From Cercospora beticola (Eukaryota; Ascomycota; Dothideomycetes; Mycosphaerellales; Mycosphaerellaceae), in assembly GCF_033473495.1 (NCBI RefSeq), contig NC_088943.1, forward strand, positions 2,336,001 to 2,400,000: a stretch of DNA of 64,000 bases, read 5' to 3'. Made by a program: the position numbers and the translations under genes. Of the stretch, positions 54,624 through 64,000 are shown piece after piece; the first letter of the stretch is position 1; each line of letters opens with the position of its first letter. The notes under the pieces are model-generated. The model did not search any database and was not told the origin of the DNA. It worked only from the letters and a program-made list of their open reading frames with translations.

Positions 54624-56067
54624 TTAGAAGATGCCGGGTATCATCGTATAGGGTACAGCACGGCAATATTCGTCCCATTTCTCACCATACTTGGCTCGGC
54701 AGCGGCGTTCGTCACGCTTGGCGCGGTGAACGAGGAGGACGCTCATGAAAACCAGGTAAGACCAGGGGAGGATGTTGTCGAAGCCGCAGGTTGCGCAGTA
54801 GGCGTAGCACTATTCATGTATGTTAGTAAATTGTCATTCGTGGAACGATTGGGGTGGGGTCAGGACTTACTCCGATCAGATCAGCAAGATAATTGGAATG
54901 TCTCGCCACACCCCACCAGCCTGAAGTCAGAAGCAGACTCTCGTGCTCCTTTCCGTCGCTCGTGTGGTATTTGCAGCGAATGAATTCTGCTGGCCGACCC
55001 CAGATTCGTGCTTCGTCTTTCTTTGATCGGACGTAATCGCGTTGCCAGTTTGCGGAGCGGAAGATATAATAGCCTAGCAGACCGAGTGCCAGAATTCCAA
55101 TCGCTTGGCCTTCGGACAAGTGAGTTGGGTAGCGGGCCATGTACTGCGCTTGCAAGGTGTAGAACGTTGGCAAGAAAGTTGCGTCTCCCCAGGCGAGCAT
55201 GAAACCAAAGTGATCGTGGCTGATGTCGATCGTTCGGGTATACCAGCTTTCATTGCAGAAGAAGTCGACGACGTAGATTGCTTGGAGGATGTTGAGGACG
55301 ATCATGGAGTAGGTCACGTAGCCTACTGTTTGGTATTGGTAGGCGGCCCAGGATAAGTTGATGAGAGTCCAGGCTACGATTCCCGGACGACCATTGTGGA
55401 AGAATTTGAAGTCCCAGTAGGAGCCGAATCGGGGGTTGAGTTCGACGCCGGCCCAGAAGTCGTAGATCCAGCTGCCGCTGAATTTGCGGTCTTCGGGGTG
55501 AGAGGGGAAGAGGTGGCCTTTGACTTGGGCGAGGATTGCCAAGACGAAGCCGTAGATGTTGCAGGCTACGAGGAGACCTTCCCAGTTGCGGGCGATGATG
55601 GCGGGGTCAATGTAGCCGTACCAGGCACCGCCGATGAAGAGGGCGTGGGTGAGAGTCCAGGCTAGAAGGCCGTTTGTTCTGTAGTGCAGTTGGTAACCGG
55701 CAGGTGTTTTCTGGCCATAGCAGGTTTCGCCGGGGAGGAAGCCGTAGAGGAAAGCTTGGAAGAGGAGCCAGGCTGCGTAACCCATGATTGCGTCCTTTGT
55801 AGGTCGGGGCAGGTTTTGCAAGAGGTACAGAACCGGGCCATGATCAAGAGCGGCGCCAATGGCTTTGGTGAGGGAGCCGCCGAATTGCTCGAGGGCGACC
55901 CAGTTCATGATGCACAACGTGGGACAGCCTACTATGAGCGTCAACACGCCGACGGTGCTCTCCCATTTGGCCTTGTTGCTGTGCGCGCCCCATAGCACGG
56001 GCTTGCCCGTGTCGGGCACAATGGTCTCCAGGACTTTCTCCATCGTGGAGGCTTGGGCGCCCTTCAT
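54624..56067 (-). CDS. Delta7-sterol reductase (7-dehydrocholesterol reductase type)
   Basis: Exons 54871-56067 and 54624-54809, joined across a 61-base intron (GTAAGT donor, ttactaac branch), give 460 residues. The protein belongs to the ERG4/ERG24/DHCR7 family of ER membrane sterol reductases with eight or more helices. Diagnostic stretches are GVELNPRFG, FFHNGRPGIVAWTLINLS, IYVVDFFCNESWY, DISHDHFGFMLAWGD, GYYIFRSANWQ, SGWWGVARHSNY and the end WDEYCRAVPYTMIPGIF. GVELNPRFG, the NGRPGIVAW run and the DIxHDHFG motif match DHCR7 better than the Delta14 or C24 reductases. It would use NADPH to reduce the C7-8 double bond. Most fungi keep that bond in ergosterol, so the presence of this enzyme is notable. 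The first ATG in frame is at 56067; the open frame upstream has none. Confidence 0.88.
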
Positions 56068-58814
56068 GCGGGGTGATGCAAGAGCGAGGTGCTTGCTGAT
56101 AGCGGATCTGGAGTGGAATGTAAGCGCGTGCTCGATCTCTTTGTCGCACCCCGGACGACACTTGCATTGGTAGGGAGAGATGTCGTGCAACAATGGCTTC
56201 TTGTTCGTGGTCGTTCTGCAGTAGGTGCAATGCAGCGAAAGTGGGAAGCGAGCGAAGCGGGAGCTTGCCTCAACAACAACAACAAATAAAAGTCGATGCG
56301 ATTGACCTTATGGTATCATGTTTCCGTGGCGCAGCGCACTTGTGAAACAACAAAGCACCTTGTCAGTCGACGTGCCTTCTATACCAGCAGCTCACAATGC
56401 GGTCATGGGGGCAAGTGGAAGAGGGAGCATGTGTGGAGGGAGGATACTTGTCTCGCAGACCCATGACGAGTGGATTTTCGTACTTGGCGTAAACTTTACA
56501 ACCTGGTTCCGCCCTCGTTCGATGGCCGTGTGCGCAGCCTCCCAGACACGAGGCACTGCGCGCGCGCGCCCCCCAGACGATTCGCGCTGCTGCAAATCTC
56601 CCTGCGAACGGCCACTCGAGCAGCCGGTGCAGCGGCGTCTGTTTCGGACGTGAGCATCTGGAAACGTGTGTTTGGGGAGCAGTATGCGGTCACTCTGACA
56701 GCTCCTTATTGATCCTGCAGCTCTCCATCGCAGTACGCGCCTCAACCCAATCTGAATATGCACACAGTGCCTGACTAACTAGCCTATTTTCGGCAAGTCA
56801 TGGATCGCCGACGGGGGCGCCCCAACTGGCGGGAACACAAACACTCTCACCACCACCGGCCAGCCTCGAGCAGGTATCGCCCAAACGGTTGAGGAATTGC
56901 TTCCCTCGCACACCCTCGTGGACGTCAGCAGTAATCGTTTCGAGCAGGCGATGGTGTTATTAGAATCGGACCAGCGCCCGTCCGCCGGAATACAGTGGTC
57001 CCATGCGCAGCGCCTGGGACAGGCTGCTGGCTCTCCTCCATCGCCGGGATGCTGGGCCTGCGGTGACACGGCCGCCATCGCGACAAGTGCTCGATGTGTT
57101 GCATACTTCCAACACGAGGCGCGGATGCCGCGGAAGTCTCAGCATTTCAGCAGACAGCAGGACGGACTGCGCGGCGATCTGGATGTCTCTTCACAACCAC
57201 TTCACCACGAGACGTGAGCTCCCCCGGCTGACCATCGGACGAGCTGGCACATCCCTGTCTGGCTGATTGCCGTGAAACCACTGATTCGAAGACCCCTCGA
57301 TGCTGGTCCAGGCGTTAAATTCACTTGACACAAGCACGTGGGCACAGGCTGAGCTGCCTGCCTTTTTGCTGATATCGCTAACTTAGGGCACCTTTGAAAA
57401 TAGAACATCATCCAAGGCTGACTGGCCATCGCGACGCGTGCCATCTTACGTCTCAATCCGCGCAAGCCATCAGCGCCGAGCACAGAGCATCATCGGGACC
57501 ACGAACGCGGCCGCCTGATATCTCTAACCGCGACGCGCAATTGCAACAGACTCAACTCGCAAACATGTCCATACCAGGAATCCCACGATAGACTCCGAAC
57601 CACCTCTCCAACCCATCCTTGCTTGCTGCGACGACCATCGCGATGGCCACAGAAAGAATAGAGTTTTGCCATGCACAATGTGAGCGTCATTGCCAACGCG
57701 CGTGCATGAACCTTTTGCGAAAATGAAAGAGCTTTGATACCAACTTTGGAACACCTCAGGCCTCAGACATCGGACATGACACCGATATGCGGCAGCGAGC
57801 ATGAAACTCAGGACGTTGTCGGAGGCCAGGGCTTGCATACACTCTGCAAATCTTACGCAGGAAGAGTGGGAAAAGAAGAAAGAGAGCAGACCACCTCCGC
57901 GGAGCAGACACAACACGCTTTGAAGCACACCACCAGTGGACAGCAAATTGTTGGATGCTGCAAGTAAAATTTATCATATGGCTTCTCGCGGCACCTGCCA
58001 TTAGCGGCGCTTACTGGTCTAATAAACGATACACGCCTGGTCTGATTGCTAGTGCTATGGCTATACTGCGGATAAAGGCTTGAGCGAAAGCTTTACGCGT
58101 CTTCACGTATTCCGCCGTTCAGCGGCTGGACTTCTCGCAGCTATTGTCGGTGAGCAGGGACTCTATTGCAGGAATGGTCCAAAGTCATTGTCGAGAGAAC
58201 AGGATCTGCCCATCGAAGCCAGCACCGAAGGGAGGTTGTCATCTCACATGCTGCAAACTCCCGCATCCCAAGACGCTGGCAAGCTGGGTACATTCGCGAT
58301 TGAACTCGAACCGAAGACCCGAGAGCATTTGTTGCGGTGTTGCAGGCGGGTGCAAGGACGAGGACGAGCTGGCGTATGGCCTGAGGCGGCGAAGTCGCTC
58401 TTCATCCTTCTCGACGTCGCTACCACTATCGCGACAGTGAATACACCAAGAGCGCCTTTGGCGGATGGCTTACATTGAGCCATGTAGTACAATGTGCTGA
58501 GCTACTCACGCTCGAAGCCGCCTCTTCCGAGTGTGAAGAAATTGCTTTGCCACCGGGCAAGATGTATTCCACGCTGAGAGACCACAACCCAGAGTGGTTG
58601 CGACCCGTCTGTAAGTTTCGTGAAGACATATTGACCGCTTCGACAGCGTGAAGACGACGACCTTGCAGTTATATATTGAGCGCTGGCTACGGTCCATTTC
58701 CTTCCCACACCAGAACACAGATCTGCATCTCCGATACCAGCAAACCGAGAACAAGTCTTCAACACGGAACTCCAAGCCAATACCGAAACACTCCACTCAC
58801 CACAACCAGTCACC
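56068..58814. other. Long intergenic region, no confident gene
   Basis: This 2.7 kb holds the promoter of the sterol reductase at its left end, with an acaacaacaac-type leader repeat on the plus strand near 56272-56286. The other frames are short and overlapping. I see no domain in any of them. Confidence 0.45.
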
Positions 58815-58946
58815 ATGACGATCCGCACTCAGTCTTCTACCGAGAAACTCTTCAAAGACGATGCCTTCATCAGGTGTCCGTCATGTGGGGCTCGAAATGG
58901 CGCTCACTTCGTCTACTGCAAGGGTAGAGAGGGACTCTCGCGCTGA
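58815..58946 (+). CDS. Possible 43-residue protein with a zinc knuckle
   Basis: A good start context (gtcaccatgac) after an A/C-rich leader opens a 43-codon frame with CPSCGARN and, 12 residues later, YC. This is half of a zinc-ribbon pattern. The leader style is that of real genes in this window. There is no recognised family, and a downstream exon cannot be excluded. Confidence 0.3.
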   Translation: MTIRTQSSTEKLFKDDAFIRCPSCGARNGAHFVYCKGREGLSR

Positions 58947-58969
58947 GCTCGCTGTCGACTGCAGTATGT

Positions 58970-59197
58970 TGAGCATCACGATGTGGTGCTCAGCTGATCT
59001 GTGGCGTATGGCTGCAAACGATCTGTAGCGCCATTCAACATGGTGCTCTGCATTTGCGATTCTGGCGTTCTTTTTCACTTTGCTATTGGCTGCCTGATGC
59101 TCAGCATCACCTTGGTTTGGTGGCTGGGTAGCGGCTATTGGCTATTGACATTCTGTAGCACTATCCAACATGGTGCATTGAATCGCGGGTTCTAGCC
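58970..59197. repeat. Diverged direct duplication, about 100-base units
   Basis: Copy A (about 58970-59075) and copy B (about 59098-59197) share agcatcac, gtggtgct/ggtggct, ggcgtatggct/ggctattggct, tctgtagc and caacatggtgc in the same order. They are clearly related but diverged. They lie upstream of the large GTPase gene. Confidence 0.65.
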
Positions 59198-59499
59198 TTT
59201 TCCTCTGCTTCACTTCTCAAGCTCTCCAGAACTGCCTAGTTGGTTGCTATGACACTCTGCTAATGTTCTGTCACTCAATCCAGTGCTTATCCGAAAGAGT
59301 ATTGGGAGTCTGGAAGATGCTGTGTCAGACACTGAGTGAGACTTTCTCAAGTGAAGTGCTCGTTGTTTGTCCTGCCTCCATTCTTCAGCTCTCACATGCA
59401 CGCTAAATACCCCTTCTGCCTACAGCTCGCCTGTTCCGATTCGCATCAATCTTTTCTCCCAAGAACAACAACAACACTTCTCGTCCGTTGCACCACTTG
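59198..59499. other. Promoter and leader of the GTPase gene
   Basis: The last 60 bases are A/C/T-rich (caagaacaacaacaacacttc), as in fungal leaders. No gene is seen. Confidence 0.45.
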
Positions 59500-62475
59500 A
59501 TGATGGCCCAACACGAACGTGGCCGCACGCCTTCAGGCGATGAGATGCCACAACTCGATACTGCAAATGCGCGACCCCAAGCGCAACCGCAACCAACGGC
59601 GACGCCGAGCAAGAAGGTCACCAGCGCATTTCCTGACCTGTCACTTGGAGAACAACGCAAGCGCCGTCACACCTCGCCGCTTTTTGTCAAAGAAGAGGAC
59701 AGTTCAGATACTTCACCACCGGAACATGTCCCAGACACGAAGCGCACCAAATTCGACATCGCCAGTGACGATAGTGGTTCCTGCCGGCTTCGATGCGGCC
59801 ACCCTCTTGACTCATCCACACATCGGCACTTCCCCTGGTGTCACCCAAATGTGCCCATGGTGGAGGCTACAGTCCTCGACATCTGCGAGCAGCTCTTGAC
59901 ACGAGTTCAAGAGTGTGAGAGTGGAGCGAGCGAGTCGATAAAGGCTAAATGTCGAGCTATAAACTCGAGCAAGAATCTGAAGCTCCTCTATCCTGTGCCC
60001 AAGCCTGCCGCGTTGATCGGAGGCATGGGCGTCGGCAAGTCCCAGCTTGTCAACGGTTTGCTGGGCTTGCCAGGCGCAGCGATCACCAGTGATTCCAGCC
60101 GCGGAACCAATACGACTCTCGAGTTCCAAGGCAGGCGCGAGAATCAAAGCCACAGATTCGTTCTGGAAGTGCTCCTTCATACGCCGGAACAGATCAAGGC
60201 ACGCCTGCGTGAGTACTGTCACACAATTCATACATACCTCGCGCTGAAGATTCAGGAGTCGGATGCCGACGAAGAGGTGGACGATCGAGAGGTTGCAGAT
60301 CAACGCAAGAAGTACAATACTGTGTACGATATGCTTTACACGACATTGTACAGCAGCACGCTGACGCTCACCATCGATGGCGAGGATGAGGAGCACGAAG
60401 TCGCAGATTTGGACGACTTCAAAGCCTTCTTGGACTCCGTCCTTGACGGAAATGTTCGCTTTGAAGCTCTGGCACTCGACGACACGATCAAAGCGCTATA
60501 TGGCAACATTGCGGACTTCATGAGGGCACAGGGCGTTTCGAGAAGCGCAAAGACTTGCGCCGTCCACAGTCTGGAAGATCTGGAGGATGCAATGCATGAA
60601 ACGATCAAACCTGCATCGGCAGAGACAGACGTCCAGCACCTTTGGCCGCTTGTCAGAAAAGCCGTGCTGTACTGCGAGGGCATTGAGCTGCTCGATATGG
60701 GTGTCAGCATTGGAGACACTGCAGGCTTTGCTGACACGAACGAGTTCGTTGTTAACAATACCTTGGCGTATCTCTCACAGGCCGGCACAATACTTGTAGT
60801 TGCACCAGTGCTTCGAATCGCGAATGGGGAAGAACTCAATTCACAATTGACCACGATCATTTCCCTCGGCAAAGCCAACGGCGCATATTTGGTTGCGACC
60901 AAGACCGATCTCTCGAAGTCTTCCCTGAAGCCAGCTGAGCGGAAGAAACTTTCGAAGCAGGATGAAGCGAGAATCAAGTCCGCTGAAGAGCGGCTGGAGG
61001 AGCTCGAGCTGGAATCCGAGAAGTTACGACAGGAGAAGCAGCAGCTGCTGGATACTCAGCAATGGGAACAACACAGCAAATTCAACGAGGATCCAGCAGA
61101 GCTTAAGCTACGGAAAGCAACGGCTTCTCGTGAGGTCACTCGTGCCGTACGCGCGATATCGCAACGAAAGATCGGATTGGAGCTCAAGGACAAGATCAGA
61201 AAATTGACCCGTTCAGGACATGGCCCCGATCTCAAAGTGCTCTTTACAACTACAAAAGGCCTCGATGACCATAATGAGGAAGGAGGAGCCAAAATGAGCG
61301 AAGATGCACTCCTAGACACTGGTGTTCCAGCAATAGCGCAGCTACTTCTCGAGAGGCCCGCCCGAGAGAGATTCGAAGTCATGTGGCGAACCTGCACCAA
61401 ACGTCTGCCTTCGGAGCTCCAAGCAATCAACAATATTCTCACAAAGACGCCAGGACAGATGCATCGAGATGTTCGGGCTAGCATCGTAAACAGGTTTGAT
61501 GCGGGCATCGAGCATGTTGTCAATGCCCTTGCCGATGAGCTGAAATGTCGCTTCGGGTCCCATCTCGCACAGGCATTCACTGAGGATAATAAGGCCGAGT
61601 GGAGATCCAAAGCTGGACCCAAACTCGACAAGTGGGCGCAGTGGCATTCGATTACTGTGCATGCCTATTTCAAGAAAGAAGGCTATTGGAAGCCCAAAGA
61701 CAGCAAAGGCATCAAGGCCTGGAACTATGAAATTCAGAGTCTTCTCGCCACGCCTGTAATTTACGCCTTTGAGCAGATGGACTCTGGTTGCGAGGCCATC
61801 ATGGAAACCCTCAACAACCACATCAAAGACTTCATCCTCAAGCCGCTTAAGGAGGACGCGAGCATCGCATCCCTGGGAGAGCAAGGCGACACCTTAACAC
61901 AAACGATCACTGACCAGAGCGACGAATTGGACACAGATCTCGGAGACTTTGCGGAAGAGCTGAAGCCATTTTTGGACTTCGTATGTAGGCGTGCCACCTT
62001 CAAGGACAAGGAATCTTATGTCCACGAGGAACTCCAGCCTACTTACCTCCAAGCCGCCGCCCTTTCTCAGAGAAACTACCCCAAATTCAGGAAAGACAAG
62101 CTTGTGAGAGGCAACAGTGCACATGGAGATCGCATGCATCTATTGCGTGACAAGATCTGCCTCAAGGGACCGAACCAGCTTTTCGAGCGAGTGCAAATAC
62201 GAACCGAGACTGGACTTGAGGAAGCGAGCAAAGAATGGGTTCGCAACGTCAGAAAGAGACTAGAAGCACTGAAGACAGCTGTGCTAGAGGACTTCGACAG
62301 CAGGTACGAGACCCACGAGGAAACGAGCAAAATGGACCCAACGACAACCAAAGCGATCTACGATGCTACGTTGCTGGCCAAGTCGAGATTGACGAAGGAG
62401 GTTCTGCCATTGCTAGAGGAGTGCAAGACGCTGAACGAAAAGGTCGTGAAAGATGAGGTGATGGAAGAAGACTGA
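59500..62475 (+). CDS. Large dynamin-like GTPase (SLIP-GC-like), single exon
   Basis: From the ATG at 59500 the protein has 991 residues. The first 110 residues are disordered, with Lys/Arg-rich patches (EQRKRRH, DTKRTKF) that could be nuclear signals. The G domain has G1 GGMGVGKS (about 174-181) and a threonine candidate for G2 (RGTNTT). G3 is DTAGF (about 406) and G4 is ATKTD (about 466). About 225 residues lie between G1 and G3, a very large insertion that includes acidic stretches. A coiled coil (about 485-520, EERLEELELESEKLRQEK) and a long helical C-terminal half follow. This order resembles the nuclear GTPase SLIP-GC group of dynamin-like proteins found in many fungi, whose job is not known. 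The frame is open only four codons before this ATG pair. Confidence 0.85.
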   Translation: MMAQHERGRTPSGDEMPQLDTANARPQAQPQPTATPSKKVTSAFPDLSLGEQRKRRHTSPLFVKEEDSSDTSPPEHVPDTKRTKFDIASDDSGSCRLRCGHPLDSSTHRHFPWCHPNVPMVEATVLDICEQLLTRVQECESGASESIKAKCRAINSSKNLKLLYPVPKPAALIGGMGVGKSQLVNGLLGLPGAAITSDSSRGTNTTLEFQGRRENQSHRFVLEVLLHTPEQIKARLREYCHTIHTYLALKIQESDADEEVDDREVADQRKKYNTVYDMLYTTLYSSTLTLTIDGEDEEHEVADLDDFKAFLDSVLDGNVRFEALALDDTIKALYGNIADFMRAQGVSRSAKTCAVHSLEDLEDAMHETIKPASAETDVQHLWPLVRKAVLYCEGIELLDMGVSIGDTAGFADTNEFVVNNTLAYLSQAGTILVVAPVLRIANGEELNSQLTTIISLGKANGAYLVATKTDLSKSSLKPAERKKLSKQDEARIKSAEERLEELELESEKLRQEKQQLLDTQQWEQHSKFNEDPAELKLRKATASREVTRAVRAISQRKIGLELKDKIRKLTRSGHGPDLKVLFTTTKGLDDHNEEGGAKMSEDALLDTGVPAIAQLLLERPARERFEVMWRTCTKRLPSELQAINNILTKTPGQMHRDVRASIVNRFDAGIEHVVNALADELKCRFGSHLAQAFTEDNKAEWRSKAGPKLDKWAQWHSITVHAYFKKEGYWKPKDSKGIKAWNYEIQSLLATPVIYAFEQMDSGCEAIMETLNNHIKDFILKPLKEDASIASLGEQGDTLTQTITDQSDELDTDLGDFAEELKPFLDFVCRRATFKDKESYVHEELQPTYLQAAALSQRNYPKFRKDKLVRGNSAHGDRMHLLRDKICLKGPNQLFERVQIRTETGLEEASKEWVRNVRKRLEALKTAVLEDFDSRYETHEETSKMDPTTTKAIYDATLLAKSRLTKEVLPLLEECKTLNEKVVKDEVMEED

Positions 62476-64000
62476 ATGCGAGGCATGAGTAGTCGCTCAG
62501 TTGGGCAGGACAGAGAGAGCATTTGGCTGTGGACAGGAGATCCAATCAGGCTACAACGCGCAAGAAGAGACGACTCGCCGAAGGAGCTTCGTAAAGAGTG
62601 CGGGCCGGTCGCATACGGGAATTCTCATCCTCTATGACATACCCGCAAAAAGACCTGTCGGGTCTACGAATAGAGCTTGAAGCTCGCAAGGAGATTCGAT
62701 CTCTTTAGTGAAACTGTCACTCGCAGATAGTTCTCGTCGTTCATCGCAAAAAAGAACACTCACCTCTCAACCTCGTTTTTATTTCAATGTTCCCTCAACC
62801 TCCCAACCCACTCTCCTCACTCCCCACTCGCACACTTTGCATCACATCCTCACAAGCCCACAATGATACAACATCATCCTTTCATCTCTCCAATACAAAC
62901 CACAACCCACAAACAACAACTCCATGCAATGCAGCACTCTGCAGTGCGTACATAATCTCTCAACTTCTCAACCCAATCTTCCCACTCACGCGTCCTGCAT
63001 CACATCCTCACAGCAACACCACAATATTACCCTCTCCTTCTCTCCTCTCATCTGTGCATCACAACCCACAGCCCACAAACAACAACTTCATGCAGCGCAG
63101 TGCAGTGCATATGTAGTCATCAAACTCTCTCGGAACCTCATCCCAAACCAGCCACATCACCGCACGGACACAGTTCCCTTTTCGAAACGTTTCATCCGAG
63201 CAACTAAGATCTTTATAAACAAGCCACCTAGGTACCTAAGCGATGCGACGTTTCAGATTCGGATCAGGATTCAGATTGATGCGAGGGCCAATCAATCACG
63301 ACTTGTGTTACGCAGAGATGCATCTTGCCGACGCATGCTATTGAGCGAGATATGTGAACAGGAGAGATCTGGCATGTTTTGAATGATTCGAATTGTGAAG
63401 GTAGCATTCCACAGTCAGCTACCATGCGTGCTATTCCTCTTTCTGCGTCCTTCCCTCTCCCACATCTCTCCCACATCTCTTCCAATTCGCTTGATTGAAA
63501 TATAAAAGAAATGGCTGTCGCTATCACTATTCGCGAAGCGATGATGGCTGAACAAAAACAAAAGCAGCAGTAAGTACAAAGACCCATTCCATCGCAAAAC
63601 TCCTCTAGGGCTCTGTATACTCGCGGCCAATCATTCCCGCGAATGAGAAACTCCCAACTCCATTGTTTTCAAACGGTACGCCTCTCCTGCGCCAGGCTGA
63701 TCAGAAGGCGTAGCACAGCAAAAACAATCGAGTGGTAAAAAGTTTCCCTCTCTCAAGTCGTCGTTCATTCGTCAAATGAGATATAGAAATCAGCGAGCCA
63801 CAAAGGGCTTCGCATTTGTCAGCTGCAGTAGCTGGCTCTGTCGTCGTTTTGGTGATGTCGAAATTTTGCACAGTCATTAGAGTCGTGGTAGGTAGTGGTA
63901 GTGGTCGGGAAGAAGCGAAGTCGAACGTCGTGGTGCGATGATGATCGCGTCGAGAATGTGGCAGTCGATGCCATATCATAGCATTCTATGCCTCGGAGGC
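62476..64000. other. Right-edge intergenic region
   Basis: This 1.5 kb contains a tandem duplication (62793-63118) and a ggtacc-centred cctaggtacctaag element near 63228-63241. A short ATG frame at 63511-63570 ends at a GTAAGT donor-like site, but no convincing second exon follows. Confidence 0.45.
62793..63118. repeat. Diverged tandem duplication, about 160-base units
   Basis: Unit 1 (about 62793-62955) and unit 2 (about 62956-63118) share in order: ctcaac/ctcaaccc, gcatcacatcctcaca, ccacaat, cctt..tctc, cacaacccaca, cacaaacaacaact, catgca and gcagtgc. The strand is very poor in G. There is no coding frame common to both units. Confidence 0.8.

Noticed and set aside
63511..63750. Two-exon small gene at the right edge
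   Set aside because: Joining needs a 39-base intron without a branch site, and the product has no protein-like pattern.
1..64000. Secondary-metabolite cluster or mobile element
   Set aside because: No polyketide synthase, NRPS, terpene cyclase, transposase or reverse transcriptase motifs were found; the gene content is dispersed housekeeping and unknown genes.

Overview
The window looks like chromosomal DNA of a filamentous ascomycete (Pezizomycotina). The signs are split genes with short introns (mostly 50-70 bases, GT..AG, CTAAC/CTGAC-like branch sites just before the acceptor), monocistronic genes on both strands, a GPI-anchored GH17 glucanase, a fungal hybrid histidine kinase, recyclin-1, and a 3-carboxy-muconate lactonizing enzyme. 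A dothideomycete is my guess, but the sequence alone does not fix the class. I saw no tRNA, rRNA, CRISPR array or intact transposon.

Layout. 0-5.5 kb: start of a flavin amino-acid/amine oxidase (cut by the left edge), a six-exon cysteine-rich secreted protein and a Nudix hydrolase. 5.5-15 kb: a synaptojanin-like phosphoinositide phosphatase, a proline/lysine-repeat protein and the F-box/Sec10-like recyclin. 15-21 kb: two neighbouring genes with a CHORD-like cysteine/histidine signature, then a secreted-protein ORF split by an in-frame stop. 21-29 kb: ornithine decarboxylase, the GH17 glucanase and the J-domain protein Dph4. 30-37 kb: a transcription-factor-like protein without a zinc cluster, a small two-helix membrane protein and a 400-residue unknown. 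37-45 kb: LYAR-type zinc finger, an alpha/beta hydrolase with Gly at the nucleophile position, a glycine-rich membrane protein, and the muconate lactonizing enzyme. 45-56 kb: a probable mitochondrial protein, serine/threonine dehydratase, a GAF hybrid histidine kinase and a Delta7-sterol reductase. 56-64 kb: mostly intergenic, with one large dynamin-like GTPase.

The genes do not form an obvious pathway cluster. Two membrane-traffic genes (synaptojanin-like and recyclin) lie within 3 kb of each other. Cell-wall, polyamine, sterol, diphthamide and aromatic-catabolism genes are dispersed singly. About half of the window is intergenic, and several intergenic stretches are over 2 kb. These carry diverged tandem duplications and one strong 29-base hairpin that overlaps the start of a possible small spliced gene.

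Exon joins were inferred by eye from splice signals and frame continuity. Family names rest on recognised motifs, not on searches.
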